A DNA stretch of 30,703 nucleotides, from positions 1 through 30,703 of IMG/VR virus record IMGVR_UViG_3300043438_000156; one strand, given 5' to 3'. Shown here in pieces: positions 1 to 7,107 of the stretch; the first letter of the stretch is position 1; the number at the start of each line of letters is the position of its first letter. The position numbers were made by a program, and so were the translations under genes. This DNA comes from a virus. Below the pieces are notes generated by a model. That model was not told the origin of the DNA. It did not search any database and saw nothing but the letters and a program-made list of their open reading frames with translations.

Positions 1-127
1 GAGCAAGCTCTCGGAACGCGGTAATCATTTCCGTTACGGCTGGCATAACTACAACGCCGATTTCTTCGCTTAGGTTCTCTAGCTCGATTCCTAGAAGTTC
101 AATCTGCCCGGCGAAGGTCTGAGCGTA
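1..127. repeat. Terminal direct repeat, left copy (assembly overlap)
   Basis: These 127 bases are identical to 30577-30703. Both copies lie inside the tape-measure gene, and joining them restores one uninterrupted reading frame. This is the signature of a circular contig closed by a k-mer overlap. The unique genome length is then 30576 bp. A physical terminal repeat in the virion is not implied. Confidence 0.95.
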
Positions 128-763
128 AGCTTGCGCCGAACCGCCGAACTGAGATTGTAGTTCCGCAAGAATAATCTTCTGCGCGCCTAGAAGGTCGCCT
201 GATTCGGTGAGAGCTTTTATCTGCTCTTTCTGTTGCGCGGTGAACTGGATACCAACTCGGCTTAGGGCAGATAGTCCTTTCACCGGGTCGTTCAACGCCT
301 TACCTAGACGGATAGCTTCCGTGCTTGCGTCGGTTCCCATAGCCCGGGAAACGTCTAGGGTTGCTTGAACAGTTTGGTCGAAGATGTCGTTGTTTAGTCC
401 GGCTTGATTCTGAATGTTCTTGAAGGTAAGAAGAAGGTTTGCGCCCGACTGAATTAGTTCGTCGTCTACTGCGGTTTGACGACTTAGAGTTTCGGAGAGC
501 TTTGCGATATCTGCGGCGGTTCCGTTAGCGGTAGTCCCGGTGGACTTTAGAACGGCTTCGGTCTGCGCCATTATCTTTTGCGCTTCGGCTGCGTTCTGGA
601 CGCTCTTACCTAAAGCGGCAGCGACTACTCCGATACCAACTCCGGCAATAGCAGCGTTTCGTCCTAGAGCTTGAAAGTTGCCTCGAACTTTATTTAGCTG
701 GTATTGAGCTTGCTTCAATCCTTTAGAATCAAAGACGGTGATAATCGGTATTCTGACTGCCAT
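1..763 (-). CDS. Tail tape measure protein, N-terminal part (continues at 30703)
   Basis: This is the first 254 codons of the tape measure protein, the scaffold that sets tail length and may help DNA entry. The start is ATG at 763-761, overlapping the TAA of the preceding gene as TAATG. The frame is open to base 1 and continues without a break at 30703-29129, giving about 736 residues in the circular genome. The N-terminus has an Ala/Gly-rich hydrophobic stretch after a helical segment. It is followed by the long Gln/Ala-rich helical region usual in phage tape measure proteins, with motifs such as 'MAQTEAVLKSTG' and 'SRAMGTDASTEAIRLGKAL'. About 736 residues is short for a tape measure and implies a short flexible tail. 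Position after the tail chaperones supports the call. Confidence 0.9.
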   Translation of the reverse strand, partial: MAVRIPIITVFDSKGLKQAQYQLNKVRGNFQALGRNAAIAGVGIGVVAAALGKSVQNAAEAQKIMAQTEAVLKSTGTTANGTAADIAKLSETLSRQTAVDDELIQSGANLLLTFKNIQNQAGLNNDIFDQTVQATLDVSRAMGTDASTEAIRLGKALNDPVKGLSALSRVGIQFTAQQKEQIKALTESGDLLGAQKIILAELQSQFGGSAQAYAQTFAGQIELLGIELENLSEEIGVVVMPAVTEMITAFRELA

Positions 764-1269
764 TACATTACCTTTAGCTTCACGTTTGTTTTAGTTGTGT
801 ATCTTTTTATGATTGCTAGGACTGCGGCGGATACGCCTTCTTTTTTAGCTTCGTATCCTTTCCAGACATAACGCGAAGCTTTACCACTAAGTTTGCTAAG
901 CATTCCCCTAGCATTCCTAGAATTAGCGTCGGGGCCAGAACCTACCAAGTCGAGAATCTCAAAACCTGCCGCGTTGTCGGGAGAAATCGCTTCGAAGCCA
1001 ATTAGAGAACGCTCCGTGCCACCCCTGCCAAGTTTTGCGCTTGGTCTTACGTAAGTCCTAATCTTAGGAATTACGTATCTAGTTCTTCCGTTGTGGAGCA
1101 TTCCAAATAAGGGAGAAACTTTAGGAACTTTAGACTCTATGGAAGAAAGAACCGAAGCAACGCCGGGTTCGGTTATGATTTCTTTTCTCATTTGTGCGAA
1201 GAGCTTTGGTTCAAACTTTTTTAGTTCGTTGACGGTTGCGCCTATGCCTTCAACATCTACTCTTAGCAT
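763..1269 (-). CDS. Tail-associated protein, possibly HK97 gp10-like
   Basis: A 168-residue basic protein encoded between the frameshifted tail chaperones and the tape measure. The start is ATG at 1269 with a GAAGG-type Shine-Dalgarno sequence; the stop overlaps the tape-measure start. The N-terminus (MLRVDVEGIGATVNELKKF) resembles the beginning of HK97 gp10-like neck proteins, which often open with a beta strand followed by an amphipathic helix. The rest is basic, with no catalytic motif I recognise. Gp10-like proteins normally sit before the tail tube gene, so this position is unusual. It could equally be a minor tail or tape-measure-associated protein. The structural role is inferred from context; the family is uncertain. 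Confidence 0.5.
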   Translation of the reverse strand: MLRVDVEGIGATVNELKKFEPKLFAQMRKEIITEPGVASVLSSIESKVPKVSPLFGMLHNGRTRYVIPKIRTYVRPSAKLGRGGTERSLIGFEAISPDNAAGFEILDLVGSGPDANSRNARGMLSKLSGKASRYVWKGYEAKKEGVSAAVLAIIKRYTTKTNVKLKVM

Positions 1270-1314
1270 TTCAACCAGCCTTCTTTTCTTCTATTCTACC
1301 GAATCCAAATAAAG

Positions 1315-1339
1315 AAGCCCCTGCCGTAGCAGGGGACTT
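1315..1339 (-). terminator. Hairpin terminator candidate after tail chaperones
   Basis: A 10-bp stem with one bulged base and a 4-base loop (arms 1315-1324 and 1329-1339) lies just past the end of the frameshifted chaperone frame. On the minus strand it is followed by a T-rich run. It would reduce, probably not stop, read-through into the tape-measure genes. Confidence 0.5.
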
Positions 1340-1341
1340 CC

Positions 1342-1745
1342 TTATCGCGGTGGAAGGTTCTTAGCGACTAGCCACCTGTTCATTGTCCAAAGCATTCGGT
1401 CGGATTGCTCCAATAAAACACTTGGAGGAATTCCGGACTCGACCGCTAGGGAAGCTATGAACCAATGAGCGGAGCTATCGCCTAGTCCGACTATTCTGTT
1501 ACTTTTGGGTCTTCTGTTGCTCCAATAGCGTCTACTAGTTCTAGCCAAGCTTCGAATTCTTTGTCTGTTTGCTTCTTGCGCTTTTCAGAATGCCAAGCCA
1601 AGAAAAGCAACCAGCCCATTTTCGGGTCGTCTAGTTTTGCTATTGAAACGTCGTACTTATCTTCGAACGCTACCATATCGGGAGCCGATACAAGAACGTC
1701 CTTGTGTGTTCCGTCTGCGAACTCAATGCGTAGGGTTAGTTTCAT
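1342..1745 (-). CDS. Tail assembly chaperone, -1 frameshift product (GT-like)
   Basis: This is the long form of the tail assembly chaperone, made when ribosomes slip by -1 at CCCAAAA (minus strand 1509-1503). It joins the first 81 residues of the short form to 53 residues of the second frame, giving 134 residues and ending at TAA 1342-1344. The heptamer is in the correct register (C CCA AAA in frame 0, continuing AGT AAC AGA in the -1 frame). The second frame has no good start of its own, and the arrangement right after the tail tube gene matches lambda G/GT and most siphophages. The chaperone is thought to coat the tape measure while tail tube subunits polymerise. The fold of the C-terminal extension is not recognisable. 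Confidence 0.85.
1491..1745 (-). CDS. Tail assembly chaperone, short form (G-like)
   Basis: An 84-residue protein made without frameshifting. It starts at ATG 1745 and terminates at TAG 1491-1493, four codons past the slippery site. The N-terminus is a beta-hairpin-like segment (MKLTLRIEFADGTHKDVLVS), followed by an acidic helical region with a Trp-rich core ('MGWLLFLAWHSEK'). This pattern is common in actinophage tail chaperones. It lies ten bases after the tail tube gene, in the standard position. Short and long forms are normally made in a fixed ratio set by the slippery site. Confidence 0.85.
   Translation of the reverse strand: MKLTLRIEFADGTHKDVLVSAPDMVAFEDKYDVSIAKLDDPKMGWLLFLAWHSEKRKKQTDKEFEAWLELVDAIGATEDPKVTE
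1503..1509 (-). promoter_or_regulatory. Programmed -1 ribosomal frameshift site CCCAAAA
   Basis: The minus strand reads CCCAAAA, an X-XXY-YYZ slippery heptamer in the correct register (codons CCA AAA of the short chaperone). The -1 frame after it is open for 53 codons. The hairpin at 1315-1339 is too far away to be a classical stimulator; no nearer one is obvious. Confidence 0.85.
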
Positions 1746-1754
1746 TCTCTAGCC

Positions 1755-2165
1755 TTATGCTGTTGCGAAGGATACGGAACCCGAAGTTGGGTAAGAAACT
1801 GAGAACGTAGCTAGGTCGCCAACTGCTCCGGCTACTGGAGTCACGCTGTTCACGTGAACAAGCGCAGTCCAAGCTGGGTTAGTTGAAGAAGTAGCTGTTC
1901 CGTTTGGGTTGATTACTACGGTTGCGATTGTTCCAAGTAGCGGGTTTAGAACGGTGTTGATTTCACCAGCGGCGTATCCGCTGTGGAAGTCTAGGGATAC
2001 TGTTCCCTGTTTTAGTCCACCGATAATTTCTGTCCAGCCGTTTGAACCAAAGCTGGTCACGTCAATATCGGTAGAGGTAAGCTCTAGAGTTGCGGCAGCG
2101 ACGGAACTTGAAACTGTTCCACCGTTGATTGTGACCTTTGGGTTGATAACTACATATTTTGGCAT
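1755..2165 (-). CDS. Major tail tube protein
   Basis: A 136-residue protein rich in Val, Thr, Ser and Gly, predicted to be nearly all beta strand, as expected for the polymerising subunit of a siphophage tail tube. It contains the pattern 'ELTSTDIDVTSFGSNGWTEIIGGLKQGTVSLDF'-like strand-turn-strand segment (about residues 28-60, quoted only in part), typical of actinophage tail tube proteins. A C-terminal stretch, 'GDLATFSVSYPTSGSVSFATA', resembles the usual last strands. The gene sits between the tail terminator and the frameshifted chaperones, the canonical position. A clear Shine-Dalgarno (GGAGAAAC) precedes the ATG. Confidence 0.85.
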   Translation of the reverse strand: MPKYVVINPKVTINGGTVSSSVAAATLELTSTDIDVTSFGSNGWTEIIGGLKQGTVSLDFHSGYAAGEINTVLNPLLGTIATVVINPNGTATSSTNPAWTALVHVNSVTPVAGAVGDLATFSVSYPTSGSVSFATA

Positions 2166-2196
2166 TTGTTTTGTTTCTCCTATTTTCCTAGCGGTT

Positions 2197-2604
2197 TTAT
2201 TGTGCGTAAACTACGACGTTGAATTCAGCGGCTAGATAGGTAACTTCGCCAATGACAATGGAGCCGTAGTTCCGCATATCGGTTACTCGGAGAGAATCAC
2301 ATCTCCCACCGAGCGTCCTGTCTAATTCTATCGCAAGCTTTACCGAAGAACTTCCGGCTGGCGTTACGTAAGAATCGAGAAGTCTTTGCGCGGTTCTTTC
2401 CCCAACTCGACCGACTACGCAAGTGATAACGAAGTTGTATTCGTCCAGTCCCCGGGAACCAGCCTTGTCATAATTGACGCTTGCGACGTTGATAATCGAG
2501 ATAGGCGGGGAGATTGTGTCCGGTGTTTCGGTGGTAGTTCTAAGCCCGGAGATAGTTCCAATAGCGGCAGCGAGTCCGGCGCGCAGGTCGGTAATCGAAG
2601 CCAT
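2197..2604 (-). CDS. Tail terminator / tail completion protein
   Basis: A 135-residue alpha/beta protein directly upstream of the tail tube gene. An N-terminal helix (ITDLRAGLAAAIGTI) precedes a Pro-rich strand ('PDTISPPISIINV') and several alternating strands. This is the layout of the gpU/gp17-like tail terminator fold that caps the tube and joins it to the head. Its ATG overlaps the end of the connector gene (TAATG at 2604). The function is inferred from position and secondary structure; no diagnostic motif is visible. Confidence 0.6.
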   Translation of the reverse strand: MASITDLRAGLAAAIGTISGLRTTTETPDTISPPISIINVASVNYDKAGSRGLDEYNFVITCVVGRVGERTAQRLLDSYVTPAGSSSVKLAIELDRTLGGRCDSLRVTDMRNYGSIVIGEVTYLAAEFNVVVYAQ

Positions 2605-3200
2605 TACGCGAATCTAACTTTTCTGTAAACGTCTATTAGGTGCTTCACGTCCGGGTCAAGTTGAACGCCCACGCGGACGGCTCCCATTTCGCCAAAACCG
2701 GCGATACCCAAAGGCGAATCGTTACGCTTAAAAATTCTTGCGGCCTGAATGACGGTAGCTTGTTTTACTGCGATTGGAACCGCTGACCAGCCCCACACGC
2801 CCACAACGCGAACGGTTGCTTCTCCGTCTAGGACGTTGAAGATAAAGTCGTCTACGGCTCTTATACGGGTAGCTGGGTGTCCTGTAAGACCGTCCACGTT
2901 TCCGTTTAGTGGCTCTAGCTGATAATCCTTAGCGGCCCAAGTTGTGCCGAAGTCGTCGCCGTCCGAAGTCTGAAGAGTCGTCAAAGAAATTAGGTCGTCA
3001 ATTTCGGCAACGTAAGAATCCTGCGGAGCGAATAGACGGGTCGCAGTTCCAGCGTTGTAGAAGTAGCGTTGGGTGTAGCTATCCACCATTCGGGAAGCTG
3101 ATTCGACCGCAAGCTCTAGCAGAGCGTCGTCTACGCTATCGGTAATCCGAGCCGAAGCTTTGATTTCTGCGAGTGAGCAATATCCGTTTACGATTGCCAT
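2604..3200 (-). CDS. Head-tail connector (HK97 gp6-like adaptor)
   Basis: A 198-residue protein. The start is ATG at 3200, preceded by AAAGGAAA; the longer open frame upstream overlaps the preceding sugar gene and is not coding. Residues 7-50 (YCSLAEIKASARITD, DDALLELAVESASRMVDSYT) are the helical N-terminus typical of the phage_connect_1 / gp6-like adaptor that forms a ring under the portal. The rest is beta-rich, ending in a helix (PDVKHLIDVYRKVRF). It lies between head genes and the tail terminator, as expected, apart from the three sugar genes inserted before it. Confidence 0.8.
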   Translation of the reverse strand: MAIVNGYCSLAEIKASARITDSVDDALLELAVESASRMVDSYTQRYFYNAGTATRLFAPQDSYVAEIDDLISLTTLQTSDGDDFGTTWAAKDYQLEPLNGNVDGLTGHPATRIRAVDDFIFNVLDGEATVRVVGVWGWSAVPIAVKQATVIQAARIFKRNDSPLGIAGFGEMGAVRVGVQLDPDVKHLIDVYRKVRFA

Positions 3201-3220
3201 AGATTTTCCTTTGTTCGTTT

Positions 3221-3640
3221 CTATCTTACCAGTCGGGCTTTTATGGCGGTCGAGCTGATTCCAGCGGTGTAGGGAATGTAGATTAGAGAGATTCCGCGGT
3301 CGTCTAACCAATCCTGAGTGAATCCCATTTGAGCGTAGTAGTCGCGCCTTGCCCAGTCTGAGCCAATCGCAAGAATGTCTGGAGCCGTCATTTCAATAGC
3401 GGGCTTTGAATCTGCGCCGCCGTAGTTAGGAATTACTTCTGATACCGAACGACAAGAAAGAAGAACTGCCCGTCTTTCTTCGTAGCTAATGACTGGTCGC
3501 TTGCCTTTGTAAGCTTCGATAAATTCGTCCGTGTTTAGAGAAACTACTACCTGTCCTAACTCAGCGCAACGAGCTAAGAAGTTAGCGTGGCCCGAATGAT
3601 AAAGGTCGAACGTTCCCCCGGTGTAAACGGTTAGTCCCAA
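3221..3640 (-). CDS. Cytidylyltransferase-like nucleotidyltransferase (TagD type)
   Basis: A 139-residue protein of the small HIGH-superfamily nucleotidyltransferases, such as glycerol-3-phosphate cytidylyltransferase, which form CDP-linked alcohols or sugars. Visible motifs: GGTFDLYHSGH (residues 8-18, with HSGH binding nucleotide), a basic segment 'GKRPVISYEERRAVL', 'RSVSEVI' and the C-terminal ISST (128-131), matching the RTEGISTT motif of the family. The start is TTG at 3640 with a GAAGGG Shine-Dalgarno; it overlaps the upstream glycosyltransferase by 10 bases. It is the last of a three-gene sugar island in the structural operon. The substrate cannot be read from the sequence; glycerol phosphate is one option. 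Confidence 0.85.
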   Translation of the reverse strand: MGLTVYTGGTFDLYHSGHANFLARCAELGQVVVSLNTDEFIEAYKGKRPVISYEERRAVLLSCRSVSEVIPNYGGADSKPAIEMTAPDILAIGSDWARRDYYAQMGFTQDWLDDRGISLIYIPYTAGISSTAIKARLVR

Positions 3641-4275
3641 CGGTTAGCCCTTCGAATAGTCAAGTCCCAGTAGCCCGGAGAGAAGTCATTCTCGATAACT
3701 TTCTTATCCATTAGCTTTCGGTTAGCTTCGTAGGTTCGGTCATTTTCTTTTCTCTTACCTTCAAGGCTAGAAGAATTTTGATGATTCACTCCGGCTTGTA
3801 TTTTATGAACCTTTACCCCAGCTTTTTCCATTCTGCGCTGAAGGTCGTTATCGTCGAAGTAGAGCGGATAGAAACGTTCGTCATAAAGTCCAGCCTTAGC
3901 TATTGCGCCTTCTCCAAATACAACGCACGACCATTCGGGGATAATGTCTACGAAGTTCATAGCGTCCGGGTCTACGTCCCGCGCAATTATTTCTAGCGCT
4001 CCAGCTTCAAACCAAGCGTCGTCATTTACTAGAACCCAGTAAGGCGCGTAAGGTGTCGATTTGATTATCAGATTCCAAGCACCTACAAGCCCGAGTCCGA
4101 AGGGAACTCGTATAAGCCATAGATTCTTTACCTGCTCCGGTTGCTTCGGTTCCCAAGTCTTTAGTCCAGAATTATCTACGATTACTAAGTTCTCGACTGG
4201 GTAATCTATCGAATCTAGAAGCCGATTAGCTAAGTCGAATTGACTGTAAGTTGCGAATCCTAGAACTGGAATCAT
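3631..4275 (-). CDS. Family 2-like glycosyltransferase (GT-A fold)
   Basis: A 214-residue glycosyltransferase. The N-terminal Rossmann-like half has the nucleotide-binding 'IVDNSG' (32-37), and NDD at 84-86 stands at the usual DxD metal/nucleotide position. The acceptor half has 'FYPLYFDDNDLQRRMEKAG' (135-153), a common GT2 signature in which the acidic residues include the catalytic base. No membrane segment is seen, so it probably acts in the cytoplasm on soluble substrate or on virion proteins. The ATG overlaps the TAA of the upstream GT4 gene (TAATG). Acceptor and sugar are unknown. Confidence 0.85.
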   Translation of the reverse strand: MIPVLGFATYSQFDLANRLLDSIDYPVENLVIVDNSGLKTWEPKQPEQVKNLWLIRVPFGLGLVGAWNLIIKSTPYAPYWVLVNDDAWFEAGALEIIARDVDPDAMNFVDIIPEWSCVVFGEGAIAKAGLYDERFYPLYFDDNDLQRRMEKAGVKVHKIQAGVNHQNSSSLEGKRKENDRTYEANRKLMDKKVIENDFSPGYWDLTIRRANRWD

Positions 4276-5486
4276 TAGGCGAATTTCTCGCGAAGAATCG
4301 GCAACCAGTATTTAGTCCAAACCTTATCCACGTCAAAGTCTGAAGCGAAGTCGATTGCTACTTGTGAACGGCCCTTGCCTAGCTTGTAAGCTTCTTCGAG
4401 AGCTGCGACGATAGAAGGCACGTTCGGAATTTGCCACCACGCGTCCTGACCTGAATCCCAAGAAGGCTGGCCTTCCACTAGGAAAGAATCTTCAGAAAGA
4501 AGGTCTGGAGTAGCTGCCCAAGAAGAACCGATTACCCGGGTTCCGCAAGCTTGCGCTTCAACCGACGGCACTCCGAAGCCTTCTCCGTAAGAGGTAGCAA
4601 GAAGAACGTCCATTCCCGTATAGTATCCGGCTAGAGTTTCCTGCGGGATTCCATAGCGATAACTAAACGGATTTGGAAAGGCAACGTCGTTTTTATCTAC
4701 GCCCAAGCTTTGAAGAAGCGAAACTAGATTCCAACCAATGCCTTTAGAAACTGGGTCGGTGTGAAGATAGAGCATAACGTCCGGGTGCTTCTTCTGGAAG
4801 ATTGAGAACGCGAGTAGATTTTCTGAGAATGCTTTCCGGTGAACTAGGCCCGAGCTTTTATTTGCCGCCACCATTCCAACAACGAATCGGTCTTTAGTTC
4901 CCATATGTTCTTCTACCGACTGCCCGTTTATTTCATAAGTGGGTTTTAGAACTTTAGTATCTATTCCGTGCGGTGCGTATTTACACTCAATCCCTTTAGC
5001 TTCCATTTGTCTAACTCCGTGCGGAGCCATAGCAATCGGAGTCACTTTCTTTTTCTTTAGAAACTCTTCGACTCTAGGAGGTAGCGTTATGTGGTCGAGC
5101 GGAACCCAGCTCAGAATATCTATATCGTTGAACGCTGGATTAGTAAGAACCCAAACGTCATAAAGGGTAATCATAGCGTTTGGTTGGTTTGGTTTAGAAG
5201 CTGAGAAAGTCTTGTGGTCTACTGGAGCAGAATCGTTCGAATACATATCGAAGCCCCGGGCGAAGTGTGGAATCTTTCCATAAGGGGTTTCTAGTTCACG
5301 CTTGATTCCTTCAAGTCCGTAGTTAGAAAGAGCAGCAACGTCGAAGCCGTGACGCTTCAATCTATCTACTAGGTAGCGGGCTTGCTGTCCGTAGCCCGTC
5401 GGTTGGTCGGGCGAATTCGAATAAAGCGTAACCGTTCCTTTGAACTGTTCACGGTTAGCAGGGTTTTTTGATTTGGTAGGAGTCAT
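4275..5486 (-). CDS. Family 4-like glycosyltransferase (GT-B fold)
   Basis: A 403-residue retaining-type glycosyltransferase. The N-terminal half has a Gly-rich acceptor-side loop (PTGYGQQARYLVDRL, 29-43). The C-terminal half has the donor-binding pattern of GT4 enzymes: 'NKSSGLVHRK' (209-218) and the E-x7-E motif in 'GEGFGVPSVE' (301-310), followed by 'AQACGTRVIGS'. No signal or membrane segment is visible. It follows the major capsid gene, from which a terminator separates it, and is translationally coupled to a second glycosyltransferase. Capsid or tail glycosylation is a reasonable guess from context; surface-polysaccharide change in the host is an alternative. Confidence 0.88.
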   Translation of the reverse strand: MTPTKSKNPANREQFKGTVTLYSNSPDQPTGYGQQARYLVDRLKRHGFDVAALSNYGLEGIKRELETPYGKIPHFARGFDMYSNDSAPVDHKTFSASKPNQPNAMITLYDVWVLTNPAFNDIDILSWVPLDHITLPPRVEEFLKKKKVTPIAMAPHGVRQMEAKGIECKYAPHGIDTKVLKPTYEINGQSVEEHMGTKDRFVVGMVAANKSSGLVHRKAFSENLLAFSIFQKKHPDVMLYLHTDPVSKGIGWNLVSLLQSLGVDKNDVAFPNPFSYRYGIPQETLAGYYTGMDVLLATSYGEGFGVPSVEAQACGTRVIGSSWAATPDLLSEDSFLVEGQPSWDSGQDAWWQIPNVPSIVAALEEAYKLGKGRSQVAIDFASDFDVDKVWTKYWLPILREKFA

Positions 5487-5521
5487 AGAAAAACATTATC
5501 ACTTCAAAAAGACAAAAGGAA

Positions 5522-5552
5522 AGGCCGCCGAAACCCTACCGTCCGGCGACCT
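5522..5552 (-). terminator. Rho-independent terminator after major capsid gene
   Basis: An approximately 11-bp GC-rich stem containing G:U/mismatch positions (arms 5522-5532 and 5542-5552) is followed on the minus strand by a long T-rich run (5521 down to about 5500, including TTTCCTTTTGTCTTTTTG). It would end most capsid transcripts and lower expression of the downstream sugar genes. Confidence 0.75.
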
Positions 5553-5580
5553 CTCCAGTCTGTTAGCTAATGCTTTTGGC

Positions 5581-6756
5581 TTAGCTTGCTCCACCCTTGA
5601 ACTTAACAAAGTGGGAAGCGTGAGTCAATTTCGAGTCAACGCGAGCGGTAACTCTAAATGTAGTTACGTCGTCGTTGAATGCGTAATCGGCTGACTGAGC
5701 AACTTGGATTCCTCCGGCTACACGAGCCTTCAGGGAAGGCAAGTGTCCTACGCCGATTGAAAACGCCGCTGTGCCGACTGAACTAACGGCCGGGTTCTCA
5801 TATACTGGATATCCGAGAAGCTGGTCTGGCTGACCCTGTGCGATATTTCCGGCTGACCAGATAAACGCTCCAGAACCGTCCTTGATTTTGCGAACTGCCG
5901 CAAGACCTGACTTGTTCATCAACCAACCAACACCCGGAAGCAAGCGAGCCTGTCCGTCTAGTGCGTATAGAAGGTCAACTAGGTTTTCGTAAGTTGGTGC
6001 GCCGGATACTCCGGTTCCACCAGTTACCGCTGAAGCTCCGGTTGTGAAGATACCGGTTGGCTCTACGGTTCCAGTTCCGGTGGTTAGACCGGTGTTGATT
6101 CCGAAACCGATTGCGTTTCCGGCCTGCTCAGCGATTAGAGCTGAGATGTCGAAACCTGCGTCGGTTAGTAGCTCATTAGCAACAGGAACCAAGAATGAGT
6201 ACTTGAATGCGCCTAGTGTAATTGAGCTGAAGGTTGGCTCGCTGTCGTCGATAGCTGAACCAGCACTCTTAATAGTCGCAGTTGAATACGCTGTCAAGGT
6301 TGGGATTGTTAGCTGGTCGCCGCTGGCGGTGTTGATAACCTGAGCAACGTTTAGCATTGGGCCAGCCAATCTAGCGATTGAGAAAACCTCGTCGTAGAAA
6401 GACTTTGGAACGGTGTTGTCGGAAGGAACTAGAGTTCTTTTCTCTGCGCCGAATACGTGTGAACGCATTTCTCCGTTAGCAATTGCGCGAAGAATTTCTG
6501 CGTCGCCACGAACCTCGTTAGAAGGAATGAAAGAGTTGCGAGCTGCGTCTACTGCGCGGGCCTCACGCTCTTCCATTTTCTTTGCGGTTTCAATAGCTGC
6601 GTCGCGCTGAGAAATTTCGTTCTCAATACGCTCGATTGTTGCTTGGTCATCTACGGTTAGTCCGCGCTTGTCCGCTTCGGCTGACTCGATTACTGTACGA
6701 GCCTGCTCGATTAGGTTGTTGCGGGCTTCAACCTGCGACTTTAGAAAGTCTGACAT
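5581..6756 (-). CDS. Major capsid protein, HK97 fold
   Basis: A 391-residue HK97-type major capsid precursor. Residues 1 to about 75 are charged and coiled-coil (the delta/scaffold domain). The linker around 75-110 ('EVRGDAEILRAIANGE') is the likely region where the prohead protease cuts. The remainder contains typical features: 'TVPKSFYDEVFSIARLAGPM', 'GDQLTIPTLTAY', 'EPTFSSITLGAFKYSFLVPVANELL' (quoted in part), and the P-domain segment 'NKSGLAAVRKIKDGSG' with 'LLGYPVYENPAV'. A strong Shine-Dalgarno (AAGGAGT) precedes ATG 6756. Hairpins flank the gene on both sides, which fits separate, high expression. Confidence 0.95.
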   Translation of the reverse strand: MSDFLKSQVEARNNLIEQARTVIESAEADKRGLTVDDQATIERIENEISQRDAAIETAKKMEEREARAVDAARNSFIPSNEVRGDAEILRAIANGEMRSHVFGAEKRTLVPSDNTVPKSFYDEVFSIARLAGPMLNVAQVINTASGDQLTIPTLTAYSTATIKSAGSAIDDSEPTFSSITLGAFKYSFLVPVANELLTDAGFDISALIAEQAGNAIGFGINTGLTTGTGTVEPTGIFTTGASAVTGGTGVSGAPTYENLVDLLYALDGQARLLPGVGWLMNKSGLAAVRKIKDGSGAFIWSAGNIAQGQPDQLLGYPVYENPAVSSVGTAAFSIGVGHLPSLKARVAGGIQVAQSADYAFNDDVTTFRVTARVDSKLTHASHFVKFKGGAS

Positions 6757-6939
6757 AGTTGTTACTCCTTGTTTGATTTGTGATTATGGATTCCCGCCAA
6801 GCTAACTCGAACGGATACTACGGGGAGCTGACTCGACCCGCTGTTTATATTCTACCAATCCGGGTAAAGAGCAACCCCGCCGGAAAGGAATACGGCGGGG
6901 TTGCGTGTCGAGAGAAAGGGGGAAATCCTCGACTGACCC
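6757..6939 (-). promoter_or_regulatory. Leader region of the capsid gene; weak promoter candidate
   Basis: A 183-base non-coding gap before the capsid gene. It holds a strong hairpin (6871-6904) and, downstream on the minus strand, AT-rich TAGAATATAAA (around 6846-6856) that could serve as a -10 element. A matching -35 is weak (TTGCTC at 19-base spacing). A dedicated capsid promoter is plausible but not proven. Confidence 0.3.
6871..6904 (-). terminator. Perfect 12-bp GC-rich hairpin upstream of capsid gene
   Basis: The arms GCAACCCCGCCG (6871-6882) and CGGCGGGGTTGC (6893-6904) pair perfectly around a 10-base loop. On the minus strand it is followed by TCTTTACC, a weak T tract. It may act as a terminator, a processing site or a 5' stabiliser of the capsid mRNA. 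Confidence 0.55.
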
Positions 6940-7107
6940 TTATCGGGTTTCTTTTGCTTCTACGACGCGAACTTCTTTAGACTCGACTTTATTATCAAGT
7001 TCCCAGATTGCTTGCGCCCAAGCTTCTACATTATCAACAACTATTCCATATTCTGGATTACCTGAAGATTTTAGAATTGCTTCTTTGATTGCGTCTTTGC
7101 TTGCCAT
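6940..7107 (-). CDS. Small protein of unknown function (55 aa)
   Basis: A 55-residue acidic protein starting one base after the protease stop codon (ATG at 7107) and ending at TAA 6940-6942. It reads as two helices: MASKDAIKEAILKSSG and NVEAWAQAIWELDNKVESKE. No family is recognised. Its tight coupling to the protease and position before the capsid gene suggest a role in head assembly, but that is inference. Confidence 0.6.
   Translation of the reverse strand: MASKDAIKEAILKSSGNPEYGIVVDNVEAWAQAIWELDNKVESKEVRVVEAKETR

Noticed and set aside
2604-3311. Longer form of the connector starting at 3311
   Set aside because: The added 37 residues overlap the sugar gene, look non-protein-like and lack a ribosome site. 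ATG 3200 has AAAGGAAA and the family N-terminus.
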